Shown here: in pieces, positions 34,757 to 44,559 of the stretch | Numbering within the stretch: the first letter of the stretch is position 1 | How the letters are laid out: the number at the start of each line of letters is the position of its first letter | Assembly: GCA_021186555.1 (NCBI GenBank) | Contig: JAJKFL010000006.1 | Location: 38,871,478 to 38,935,477 of the forward strand | Reading direction: 5' to 3' | Length of the DNA: 64,000 nt | Origin: Reticulitermes speratus | Lineage: Eukaryota > Arthropoda > Insecta > Blattodea > Rhinotermitidae | Translations under genes and position numbers: made by a program | The notes under the pieces: generated by a model | What the model was told of the DNA's origin: nothing | Database searches by the model: none | Seen by the model: only the letters and a program-made list of their open reading frames with translations

Positions 34757-34930
34757 CTTCATTTCTTTCAATTTAATATAGGCCTTACACAGGCTTTCCA
34801 ATAATCTCTCTTGTTCATTAACATGCGTTCTTCTTTCTTCTTCCAGCTGATCGTTGAAGTACTTTATGGTTTTCTCCATTTCAGTTTTCAATAGTTCCTC
34901 GAAGTCCTTTCCTGCTTCCTCCATTTCAGC
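34757..34930 (-). CDS. Kinase gene exon: coiled coil (duplicate 2)
   Basis: A 174-nt exon, 58 codons, starting AEMEEAGKDFEELLK and ending KAYIKLKEMK. Almost every residue is charged or helical, with heptad-like Leu/Ile/Met spacing (FEELLKTEMEK, LLESLCKAYIKL), a coiled coil that could mediate dimerisation. Acceptor TTATTAG, donor GTGAGT, phase 0 at both ends, so it can be added or skipped without shifting the frame. It is paralogous to the exon at 42101-42217: both begin GCTGAAA and the flanking intron text is alignable. Coiled-coil partners N-terminal to AGC kinases occur in several families, so this does not identify the protein. Confidence 0.75.
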
Positions 34931-35039
34931 CTAATAAAAAAAAATCAATTGAATATGACAGCATGCAAGTGTCATTCAATAAGAACATCAGACACACATA
35001 CTAAATACTTAATATTATTCTCACCGTGCATGTTTATTA

Positions 35040-35289
35040 TCACTAGTAAAAATTATACCAACACATGCACTGTTTATTAAAACCTTAATAGTTTTAGAAA
35101 TTGGCCCTTTTTTTTTTATGGCATGTTTGACATTGTAGGCTATAAATTTCACTATTTGTATAAATATCCCTATTTATCCGGTTCGGTTTTAGTGCATTTT
35201 GTGTTGTGTTGCATACCCGTTGGGCCAATTTTTAAAACTATTAAGGTTTTAATAAACAGTGCATGTGTTGGTATAATTTTTACTAGTGA
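35040..35289. repeat. Long inverted repeat (foldback element)
   Basis: Two 68-bp arms, 35040-35107 and 35222-35289, are inverted copies with one mismatch (TCACTAGTAAAAATT... and ...AATTTTTACTAGTGA), separated by a 114-bp loop. The right copy of the duplication lacks it, so it arrived later or was lost there. No coding content; a foldback or MITE-like insertion. Confidence 0.85.
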
Positions 35290-35479
35290 CATACTAAAAT
35301 TATGTGTCCTGAAAAATGCCACTATTTTAAACTGCTGATGACTGCAAAGACAAAAATTTCAAATCTTTGTAGCATAGAAATTCGTGCTGTGAAAGTGTGC
35401 AGTAAATGCATCCAGAACGTGTGGATATATTATATGTGATGCAGTAAGTTTTACGTTGTTTGTTTTATTAAAGAGCCAC

Positions 35480-36435
35480 TAACTAACTCCATGGAGCAGA
35501 GTCCTTCTTGAGAAGCTAGCAGGTCATCAGCTAGTCAAGAAATTCCCCGCGTTTTTTGGAACCCGAAGGTCCATTACTGCACTCACAAGAGCCCCCCACC
35601 TGTCCCTATCCTGAGCCATATCAATCCAGTCCATGCCCCTCCCATCCCACTTCTTGAAGATCCATTTTAATATTATCCTCCCATCTATGCCTGGGTCTTC
35701 CAAGTGGTTCCTTCCCTCAGGTCTTCCCACCAAAATCCTGAATGCACCTCTCCCCTCACCCATATGTGCTACATGCCCCGCCCACCTCATTCTTCTTGAT
35801 TTCATCACCCGAATAATATTTGGTTATGTAGTCTTCCCCACTCCCCTGTTACCTCGTCCCTCTTAGGCCCAAATATCCTCCTCAGCACCCTATTCTCATA
35901 CACCCTCAGCCTATGTTCCTCCCTCAGTGTGAGAGACAAACTCTCACACCCATACAAAACAACAGGCAAAATTATACTTCTGTATATTTTAATCTTTGTA
36001 TTTTTGTATAGCAAACTGGAAGACAGATCCTGCACTGAATGATAACAAGCATTCCCCGACTTCAATCTGCTCTTAATTTCTTCCTGAATGAAATTTCTAT
36101 TTGTTAGGGTTGTTCCCAAATATTTGAACTGTTCCACCCTTTCAAAGGATTTATTATCTAACTTTATATTGTGATTTTGTCCTGCATTCTGATTGCGAGA
36201 CATGACCATGTACTTAGTTTTCTCAGCATTTACTTCTAGACCAATCTCCTTACTAGCAACTACTAAAGCTTCTGTGTTTTTCTTTATAGCATGTACACTT
36301 CTGCCCAATATATTAATATCACCAGCATAAACTAGAAGCTGATGTATACCGTTCAATTTTAAACCCTCCTGGTTTGCCTGAACCCTCCTAATGGCATATT
36401 CCAAAGCAAAGTTTAAATGCAATGGCGATAAAATT
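35480..36435 (-). mobile_element. 5'-truncated RTE-like LINE insertion with TSD
   Basis: Flanked by the identical 8-mer AGAGCCAC (35472-35479 and 36436-36443), which occurs once in the uninterrupted right copy. The minus strand encodes the C-terminal LINE segment: [29 protein letters not shown] (the catalytic YADD is mutated to YAGD), [47 protein letters not shown], then after a frameshift [13 protein letters not shown] and [12 protein letters not shown]. The 3' end is a short TTAG-type tail. Dead on arrival by 5' truncation and now mutated. Confidence 0.9.
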
Positions 36436-36439
36436 AGAG

Positions 36440-36595
36440 CCACCAAACTTATTTTCAATTAACTGATATTTGCAAGATTTGATTTTCTCACAGCGGTGTT
36501 ACTGACATTTCAAGTCTTCTGGGGTATTAAGACTTGTCGATACTTAAGTAGTTACCGATATCTGCAGCACTGTAGTGCCTTCATCTTCAGGGTCA
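36440..36595. repeat. Repeat family F, left part of the split copy
   Basis: Matches 42255-42416 in the right copy (CTGATATTTGCAAGATTTGA, CACAGCGGTGTTACTG, GTAGTTACCGATATCTGCAG, CTTCATCTTCAGGGTCAA). It is interrupted by the CR1 insertion and resumes at 40711-40990. Read on the minus strand the end contains CUGAAGAU followed by an alterable stem, a degenerate hammerhead-like segment. Confidence 0.7.
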
Positions 36596-36930
36596 ATTTC
36601 AATTTTCAATTTCAATTTATTGTAATATTCCATCAATCCAGACCAGGCTACAAAATCGCCTGTTGGATATAGAACCCGTCACAAGCCAAAACACACATAC
36701 AATAGACATTCAACAAATAAGCAACACAATAAACTAGACAGAACACAACAGAAACCAGCAAGAAATACAAAGAAGTAGTTTACATTAGAGTAAAAGTATA
36801 ATTATTATTAAGCTTCTGTCCTGTTTAGACTATTCAATATACAATAAATAAGCATCATTAAATTAATCATGCATTGAATAAGCTTTGTTTTACAATATCA
36901 CAATTAAAATGAGGAATACAATATCCCATT

Positions 36931-39905
36931 TTATTTATTGTTAAAAAACTCCTGTAATGAGTAGAAAGAATTTACTAAAAGGTACCCTTTTAATGCAGAT
37001 CTAAACTGTTTCTTATTGTCTGACATGGCCTTCAAGTAGGATGGAAGATGATTAAATATCTTAATGCCCATGTAATAAGCACCCTTTTGATAGATAGATA
37101 ATCTTGGTTGTGGTAAATAAAAATTATTTTTGCTTCTAGTATTTATACTATGCAACTCTGTGTTTGTTTTGAATAAATAAATATTATCAGTCACAAAGAT
37201 TAATAATGAGAATATGAAATGAGAACACAACGGTAAAATGTCCAATTCCTTAAAAAGTTCTCTACAAGAGTCTCTTTTCCTGGAATTTGTAATAATTCTT
37301 ATTACACTTTTTTGCAGTCTAAATATACTAACGCTATGCGAAGAATTCCCCCAGAAAATTATTCCATATGTCATAATGCTATGAAAGTAAGCAAAATAAA
37401 TCATCCTTAAGGATTCTAGTGTTACAAAGGGTCTAAGTGTTCTAATTGCATAGGAAGCTTTACTTAATTTTACCGTGAGACCATCAATGTGATTTTTCCA
37501 GGACAGGGAACTATCTATGGTAATACCTAAGAATTGTGTCTCTGTACTATTGACAATATATTTATTGTTATAACTGATGTGTATGGGAATTGTTAAGCTA
37601 TTAGTCGTTTTAAATTGTAGGTATTGAGTTTTATTAAAATTTAATGATAACAAATTGGTGTTAAACCACATGTTTAATTGTTCAAATGAAGAAATAAGAT
37701 CTTTTTTAAAGTTTACTGAATTAGGATTATTGACAATTATGCTAGTATCATCAGCAAAAAGGATCGACTGAGAAGTAATATTTACTACTTTAGGTAAGTC
37801 GTTTATGTAGAACAAAAAAAGTAGTGGTCCAAGTACTGATCCCTGTGGGACACCATGATTAATCTTACCCCAATCTGAGGTGGTATTAGCTTGTGTTAAG
37901 TTATCTTCAACAAGGACACGTTGATACCTGTTTTCAAGATATGATTTAACTAAAGTATTTGCCCTACCTACAATTCCATAAAATTCTAATTTCTTCATTA
38001 ATATGTCATGATTTACACAATCGAATGCCTTTTCTAAGTCACAAATATACCTCCGACAAATGATTTATTATTGAATGCCTGCAGAATGTCATTTAATAAT
38101 TTGTACATTGCTTTTTGTGTAGAGGAATTGCTTCTAAAACCATACTGTTCCATAGATAATATATTATTATTAATTACATGTTCTGTGAGTCTTGCATGTA
38201 TAACTTTTTCAATTATTTTAGAGAAGGAGGTTAATAGAGATATTGGTCTATAATTCTTTATATCTTTTTTGTCGCCCTTTTTAAATAATGGTTTTATTAT
38301 ACCATATTTCAAGCGTGACGGGAATTTACCTGATAAAATTGATCTATTGCAGATGTAGTTTAGAGGGGCAGCAATAAATGGAGAACTTATTTTTAGAATT
38401 TTGAGAGAAATTTCATCATAACCCGAAGAGTTTTTAGGTTTAAGGGCTTTAATAATTTTAGCAATCTCCTTCGTCGATGTACGATCAAAAACTATATTCG
38501 GAAAGGGATTCTTAAAAACTCTAAATAGGTAGTCCATACATTTATTATCTTGAATATCTTTACTATTGATGTTGGATTTTATTTTATCTGCTATTGAAAG
38601 AAAGTAGTTTTGGAAGGCATCAGCTATGTCTTGTTGATTATCTGTTAGTGTTAATGCATCATCACTGTATATTGCTTGAACTGCTTTGTTTTCAGATTTT
38701 TTACCTGTTATGGATTTAACAATATTCCATGTGGTTTTCATTTTATTACTTGAATTTGTTATTATTCTATCATAATGTAGCCTTTTGGCTGCTTTTATTA
38801 CATCTGATAAAATTCTACAATATAATTTGTAATGCTTTTTTAAGTTATCGTCATTATTATTTCTATGTAATAAATAGAGTTCCCTCTTGTGTTGACAAGA
38901 GATTCTTATGCCAGGTGTTATCCAGTTATTTTTTGGCTTGTTGTTTGTTATTATTTTTAATGGAAAGCTGGCATAGAAAACTCTCAAATATGTGTTAAGA
39001 AAAGAATTAAAAATAGTATCGACTTCATCATTATTAAATATCTCCTCCCATGTCTCATAACTCAAATTTATTTTAAAATTTAACAAGGATTGTTTATTTA
39101 TATTTCTTATAGTTGAGATTTTATGTTTATGGAATTGCAAACCGGTATTTTTAATAATTAAAAGTTGTGCATCATGATCTGATAAACCGTTAACTATAGG
39201 ATAAACTGTGTGATTCTTGTATTGTGATGGATCAATAAATATATTGTCAATTAATGATTCTGATTTATTATGACTTCTAGTTGGGAAGTCTATAATGGAA
39301 ACAAGATTATAAGTCAACAAAATAGAGTCTAGTTGTTTTTTCATGTGAGTCTCTTTTAGGTAGTTTATGTTGATGTCTCCACACACAATAATTTTCACTT
39401 TAGAGTTGAATAAAGATCTTATTGCTGTATCTAAGTTATTTAAAAATTGAAGGACATTACCCGATGGAGCCCTATATACCGCTATTATATAGATATTATG
39501 TGAAGATGATTGAATTTTTATTGCACACATTTCAATAATTTGTTCAAAACAAAATTTATCCATGTTAACATAGGAATAGTTTATGGAATTGTGAACAAAT
39601 ATACAAACACCACCCTTTCTAATGTTTTTCCTGCAGTAAATAGCTCCCATTTTATAATGGTCAACATTGGTGTTTTCTGATTCAAGAGAATTCAAATGAT
39701 GTTCTGTTAAGCAAATAACATGTGGCCAATCAGGATATAATGCACTTGATAATTCATTGGTTTTATTTCTCAATCCTCTGATATTCTGGTGAAAAATTCT
39801 TAATTCCTTGGTGTTTTGCTGATCTACCATAAAAGGTGCCCTATACTTGGTCATAATACATTCATTTGACTCACTTACTTTTGTATTTAAGTTTAGATTT
39901 GCCAT
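36931..39905 (-). CDS. CR1 LINE ORF2, endonuclease/reverse transcriptase, one frameshift
   Basis: The start ATG at 39905 lies inside the end of ORF1 (13-nt overlap). Residues about 30-250 form an APE-type endonuclease: FHQNIRGL (Asn), CLTEHHL (Glu), IYIIAVYRAPSG, VCGDININYL (Asp) and GLSDHDAQLL (Ser-Asp-His). The reverse transcriptase follows: KPKNSSGYDEISLKIL, IIKPLFKKGDKKDIKNYRPI, EQYGFRSNSSTQKA, then after the frameshift GVPQGSVLGPLLF and ILFADDTSI (catalytic FADD), and the C-terminal FLGITIDSSLSW and FHSIMTYGIIFWGNSS. The frame is lost at a T-run near 38043 (GGIFVT then stop at 38034); shifting frame by one base gives DLEKAFDCVNHDIL at once, so a single-base deletion explains it. Confidence 0.9.
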
Positions 39906-40706
39906 AAAAAATCATCTGATCTATTTATGGGTACCTTTTTTTGTCTATTAGATGTTCTGGTCACATTGGATTCTTGTTCTTTTCTGTTATCACCTACATC
40001 ATCATTTGGTACAACATTATTATTATCATTACAAGTGATAGAAGTCTCCCTCTCCACTGTAATAGTTTGATTGTTAGATGCATGCTCAGTTGCCAACTGA
40101 CAATTGGTAAGTGCATGAGAAGGTTGGGCTATTGAAGAAACATTGACTTGTAAGTTTTTGTCATACCACCCAAGAATAATGGGTTTAATATGGACTTCTT
40201 CCAGCATTGAAAATATATGTAGTACTAATTGGTTTGATAATAGTTCTTTACCTGATTCATTTAGATGTAGCCCATGCTTGGTGAATAAAAGTCTATTGTT
40301 GACAATTTCAATTATGCTAACATGGCTGAGAGTTTTAGCCAGTTTAATTAGCTTACTATTAAATGACTTGATTAACTTGTTTACATGAAAATCATCCATA
40401 ATATCATGTCTGTAGGGAGTACTTATTAAGATTATATTAGTATGATTTACATTCTTGATAAAATTAGTGATATTCTTAAATGCATTTCTAGAATCATTTC
40501 TGTCAATATCATTCATTCCACTGCAAATTATTAGAAAATCATTCTTTGTAAGAGTTTCCACTTCACCTTTCGCCGTCTCCATTAAAGATCCAGTGACTGA
40601 TCCTGGCTTCACAACACCACACACATCAAAACGAGCATCCAGGGAAGCAATCATCTTAGCTGCACATCCTCTCATGTGACTATCACCCATTAATAGAATT
40701 TTATGT
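39893..40706 (-). CDS. CR1 LINE ORF1 (SGNH/GDSL esterase), 5'-truncated
   Basis: Starts inside the element at its truncated 5' end; the first ATG is at 40690. The order of motifs is that of SGNH-hydrolases: LLMGDSHMRG (block with the nucleophilic Ser), IICSGMNDID (block III, Asn), and FTKHGLHLNESGKELL (block V, His). An esterase domain in ORF1 is known from CR1-group LINEs. After it come about 90 residues rich in Asn/Thr and a basic end (TSNRQKKVPINRSDDF). Full ORF1 proteins usually have a further N-terminal part, which is missing here. ORF1 ends within the first codons of ORF2. Confidence 0.85.
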
Positions 40707-40710
40707 TCAA

Positions 40711-40990
40711 GCACACCAAGAAAGAAGAACTGCTCGACACTAACAATGAAGGCAATATAAACCCTCGAAACATTGGTGACTGCTTAAAAACTGACGTGAT
40801 GTAATGTCCCAGAACACTTTACAATTGCTTTAAGTATCGTGTTATTAGAAGAATCAGATAAAAGTAACTTTCAGTTAGTGCCTGTCTTTGCATTTGAGGC
40901 ACTTTAAGTCACCCAGCAGTGACCAAAAACCTGCCATAAGCAGAACTTACATAGTTTAATATACAAGATGGTTAACAAAGATTTCATTAG
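40711..40990. repeat. Repeat family F, right part of the split copy
   Basis: Resumes exactly where 36595 stopped, matching 42416-42680: GCACACCAAGAA, ACTGCTCGACACT, TTGGTGACTGCTTA, TGACGTGATGTAA, CCCAGAACACTTTA and GTGTTATTAGAAG. Confidence 0.75.
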
Positions 40991-41153
40991 GTATAAAATA
41001 ATGCAAGTCATGCCTTGTCCATCAATAAAATGATGAAGTTGACTCTTTATTTCAGGATTTCCAATTAAAATGTTGTTTATAATTTTGGATGTTCTATATT
41101 GGCTACAAAGAAAAACTACTGGTTCTTCCTATCAGTCTTTATATATATATATA

Positions 41154-41542
41154 CAGGGTTATTCAAAATGATGGTCGGGGTTTTAACAACTTGTCATACA
41201 CAATACACTTGAGATAGGAGTATATGTATTTTTTTATTTAATACAACAACACTCCAAGTTTTTGTGACATACCTTACAGGTGCTCTATATGTGCACCCTT
41301 TGTGATTCTACAAACATCAACACGATAATCGAGTTCTTTCCAAACGTTTTCTAGCATGCCAGCGGTGATGGTTTCAATGGCGGTTCTGATTCGTACCTTC
41401 AGTTCCGGGATACTTGCGGGAAGAGGAGGAAAATAAACCTGATCCTTGACGTAACCCCATACAAAGAAATGACATGGGGTTGCATCTGGAGAACGAGGTG
41501 GCCAAGTTGTTAAAACCCCGACAATCATTTTGAATAACCCTG
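41154..41542 (-). mobile_element. Tc1/mariner-superfamily MITE with residual transposase end
   Basis: 40-bp terminal inverted repeats (41154-41193 and 41503-41542) differ at one base and start CAGGGTTATTCAAAATGAT. TA flanks both ends. Between them an 84-codon frame (41528-41274) begins in the TIR and continues WPPRSPDATPCHFFVWGYVKDQVY to KGAHIEHL. That is the C-terminal third of a mariner-like transposase, including the third catalytic acidic position (SPDATP). It arose by internal deletion. It sits at the junction between the two duplication copies. Confidence 0.9.
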
Positions 41543-41649
41543 TATATATTACCCCCGTTTGTTTATCTCCTTTGGTTTAACACCGCTTACCAATATACAA
41601 CACCTATTAATTTGCGCTTTTTCATTTTGGGTTTAAAGTACTCTGGCTG

Positions 41650-41925
41650 GCTTATTTGATTTTTTAAAGTCCATTACGTCTTACGGGGAATATCATTTTC
41701 TGTTTTTCCCCTTTTTCACTTATGCCCAGTTTTCAGAAACACAACTAGGGCTTAAAAAGAGGGCTGGTGTGTATAAAAACAAGACATTACTTTTAGACAA
41801 AGATGTGTGGCTGTAACTATAACAGAAATTTATCTAAGCCATTGAGTCATGGATGCAGGCATTTATCATTTCAATGCATTTAGCTTAATTAAAGTGCTTA
41901 AAGCATTATTAGTACTATTGTTGTG

Positions 41926-41957
<32 letters not shown>

Positions 41958-42720
41958 ATTATAATTAAAACAGCTTTAAATTTTTGTCTCAAAAACACAG
42001 AGCAGGGTCAAGTAATTTTCAGTCAAATGGTCCAGTGATGGGCCACAAGTAATAGGACCTGCTAATACTGCACAGTCATACGTATCTAAGCTACACTCAC
42101 CTTTGTCACTTCCAGTTCGTCTTTCATGAAACACATGATTTCCTTGTTTTCATAGTTTCTCATTCTTCCAACTGTGAGTTGCTCTTCCAAGTCTTCTTTT
42201 TCTTTCTCCTTTTCAGCCTAATGAAAAAAATATATGTTGTTAGTTTTATTAAAGAGCCACAGAAACTTATTTTTCGGTTAACTCATATTTGCAAGATTGG
42301 ACTTGCTCACAGCGGTCTTACTGTCCACACAAGTCTTCAGGGATGTTAAGACTTTGTCGATTGCTAAGTAGTTACCAATATCTGCACGACTGTAGTGTCT
42401 TCATCTTCAGGGTCAAGCACACCAAGAAGCGAGGACTGCTCGACACTGAACATGAAGGCATTACAATCCCTCCAAGCATCGGTGACTGCTTACAAATTGA
42501 CGTGATGTAACATCCCAGAACACTTTAGAATTGCTTTATGTATTATGTTATTAGAAGCATCAGATTCCAGTAACCTTCACTTCCTGTCGGTCTTTGCATT
42601 GCAGGCATTTTGAAGCACCTCCCAATGACTAAAATATCTGGTTTAACCAGAGATCATAAGACATTAGATACTTTAATATACGAGATAATTAAATATTCGG
42701 AATTATGAAATACGCGATGC
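41650..42720. repeat. Right copy of tandem duplication (uninterrupted)
   Basis: Counterpart of 34430-41010. It keeps a paralogous coiled-coil exon and the family-F repeat without either LINE, so it shows the pre-insertion sequence at both target sites. It contains an (ATT)n microsatellite at about 41927-41956 that is absent on the left. Confidence 0.8.
42101..42217 (-). CDS. Kinase gene exon: coiled coil (duplicate 1)
   Basis: A 117-nt exon, 39 codons, starting AEKEKEKEDLEEQLT and ending FMKDELEVTK. Acceptor TTCATTAG and donor GTGAGT are canonical and it is phase 0 at both ends, like its duplicate at 34757-34930, which is 57 nt longer. A Lys/Glu-rich helical peptide compatible with a coiled coil. 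It would precede the other duplicate in the transcript. The upstream exon it joins was not found: the exon-like ORF at 42854-42977 ends in phase 1 and would create an immediate stop if spliced here. Confidence 0.6.
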
Positions 42721-42853
42721 ATTTAAACAATATTTTCTTGGCATAAATAATGTACCTACTGCATGATGTTTGAAAAATAAACATTCTACTATTGTGTATA
42801 TATTCAAATGTGTCAAACGGTTGTATTGTATTTACTTACTTGTAGTTTCCAAT

Positions 42854-42977
42854 AATGTTGCTATTTCAGCCCACAGCTTCCGGGCAACATCTCTGTTGTG
42901 GTACTGTTTATCTTGTACATCCCATAAACTTCTCCTTTCCTGAACCAAAGTAATTAATGTTTCGCAGTCCATCATGA
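42854..42977 (-). CDS. Myb/SANT-MADF-like exon, probably PIF/Harbinger ORF1
   Basis: From ATG-ATG at 42977 the frame reads MMDCETLITLVQERRSLWDV, DKQYHNRDVARKLWAEIATL, ending ETT before a strong GTAAGT donor (phase 1). The spacing of Leu-Trp, Tyr and Trp residues fits the first helices of a MADF (Myb/SANT-like) domain. To its right lies a GC-rich palindromic tract that ends in TAA|GGCTGCGGTC, a plausible 3-bp target/terminus of PIF/Harbinger elements, whose ORF1 is Myb-like. It could instead be a host MADF gene's first exon. Confidence 0.5.
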
Positions 42978-42987
42978 TTTATGTCAT

Positions 42988-43170
42988 AATCGGCCGAAAA
43001 AAACAAACTGAATTGAATTCGACCGATCTGCTTCCGACTTCGGTTGTAATCGGCCGACAAGTCGGTTGTATTGAGACCATGCACGTGCCTTCCAGCTGGT
43101 TTGAAAAGATCGGGCGAGTTCGGCCGACGTCGGTCGTCGGCCGATGTCGGCGCCACTCTGACCGCAGCCT
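42988..43170. mobile_element. GC-rich palindromic transposon terminus
   Basis: Repeated GTCGGCCGAC/TCGGCCGA blocks (near 42991, 43050, 43119 and 43137), with a likely outer end at GGCTGCGGTCAGAGTGGCGC (minus reading) next to TAA at about 43171-43173. CpG-rich islands of this kind in CpG-poor DNA fit the terminal region of a PIF/Harbinger-type element containing the MADF ORF to the left. The opposite end was not found. Confidence 0.45.
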
Positions 43171-43459
43171 TAGTAGCGTAGTGGCTGCAGTTGAGGTATT
43201 GTGTTTCAGTTCATGGTAGGCGCAAGGGATTTATTTCTGCACCGAAGCAGCCAGACTGGTTATGTGGGTCTGCCTACATCCTAATCTATGAGAACCAAAA
43301 ACGGTCTTTTTCATTGGGGTTATAGCGGCCGGGGCCTTAGGTTGACAACTCACCCCATGTGGTACCGAAATGAAGAATAAGTGGATGTATCCTTCCATTC
43401 CCCTATTTGCCTTTTTGGTGTGAAGAGGAACACTGTATTTAATGCTCGGAATCACTTGA

Positions 43460-44370
43460 TTTCTGACACTAAATAAAACGTTATATTTAGTCAGCGAATC
43501 GAAGAATATAAAAATGGAACCCTCCTATTAGTTTCCTCTTTCCTACCGCAGACCTCATAGGGAGCGCGCATATATGTTACAGTTACTCGTGTTCATCAAA
43601 ATTGAGAAACAAATCCGCACTTTCTGATTTCCTCTAGTCCACTAAATAGGACCTCACCTACAATTAGTAGCCTATGTTCCTTTTACCAACACAAAGCCAA
43701 CCCAAATCACAATTCCAATTGCATTTATCTTAAAAAACACATTTGTTCTCGGCAGAAACATGGCTGTGAACCACATACCATTCTTCTAGTACATACATAC
43801 ATAACAACAGAATTCCGTCTATTCCTTCAACCTGCAGGCAAGATCTAAAAAATGCCCATGCTTAGAAAGCTTTGAGCAGTTGCATAGTTAAGCCATCGTA
43901 AAAAATAATGCCCTTATCACCCAAAGTTTTAATAAATTTAATAAATTTACAGATATATTACGGAAAAATTTATATGTGAAATATTAGATTTCGGTCAGTT
44001 CACTACTTATAAAGCATTGAATTATTTTCTTCTGTGTGTAATTATTACTTCATCCGGATCAAGCCTTAATAAAAACCAAGCAGAAAAATGTAGCTACCAT
44101 ACTTATGACAACATAAAAGTTTTTCATTAAATAGCTGTGTGTGACGGTCTTTAAAACCAACCGTATAAGTAAAGTACTACGGAATGCTCCACACTGAGGT
44201 TATGAAATACAACACTAAGAGCTACATCTACAGAAGCAATTATTTATTTTCTGAAATTTTTTAAAAGCACTGGGCAAAATTTCTTGCCATCATTTTCTAA
44301 AAATTTAACCCTTTAAAGCTCAAGACAGGGACAATTTGCGGGCTCTTGTGCAAATTTCTTTCCCATAAAA
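43460..44370. other. No recognisable gene
   Basis: Unassigned AT-rich sequence. Confidence 0.4.
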
Positions 44371-44379
44371 CACGAGGAA

Positions 44380-44430
44380 TTTGTTGAATAGCTTCTCAAG
44401 AAGGACTCTGCTATATGGAGTTATTTAAAA
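44380..44430 (+). mobile_element. Short 3' end fragment of the RTE-like LINE
   Basis: AGCTTCTCAAGAAGGACTCT and the following GGAGTTATT are the inverted counterpart of 35482-35518, the 3' terminus of the LINE inserted in the left duplication copy. Only about 45 bp remain, in plus orientation. Confidence 0.65.
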
Positions 44431-44559
44431 TATTTGAAATACTGAGTTAACCTGAATTAGATTCAAATTTAAGTTCTTATCGCATTTTAATCTCACTCTC
44501 TCGGTTGTAACAAGACAGGCAATGTACGTATCAGGTAACTATATTGAGGGGCTTTCGTG

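Larger units (their letters stand above)
36597..40706 (-). mobile_element. CR1-type LINE, 4.1 kb, nearly intact
   Basis: Inserted between two copies of TCAA (36593-36596, 40707-40710); the empty site in the right copy has one. It carries an esterase-type ORF1 remnant and ORF2 with endonuclease and reverse transcriptase, then a 334-bp 3' region ending in ATTGAAATTGAAAATTGAAA, a microsatellite-like tail as in CR1/L3 elements. The 5' end is truncated inside ORF1. The only ORF2 break seen is one missing base near 38043, so the copy is young. Confidence 0.9.
34430..41010. repeat. Left copy of tandem duplication (carries LINE insertions)
   Basis: Aligns with the right copy, about 41650-42720. Shared landmarks in order: GCATTTAG and ATTAAAACAGCTT (about 34590-34640 vs 41880-41975); the donor-proximal intron with CAGGG, GTAATTTTCA and CAAATGG, then CTGATAATACTG vs CTGCTAATACTG; a coiled-coil exon starting GCTGAAA; TTTTATTAAAGAGCCAC; family-F repeat; GAACACTTTA; and TTTAATATAC. 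This copy is about 5.1 kb longer through two LINE insertions and also has about 0.5 kb extra after the exon. Outer borders are approximate. Confidence 0.8.

Noticed and set aside
42854..42977. MADF-like exon as the N-terminus of the kinase
   Set aside because: Its donor leaves phase 1, and joining to the 42217 acceptor gives a stop immediately; it adjoins transposon-like sequence.
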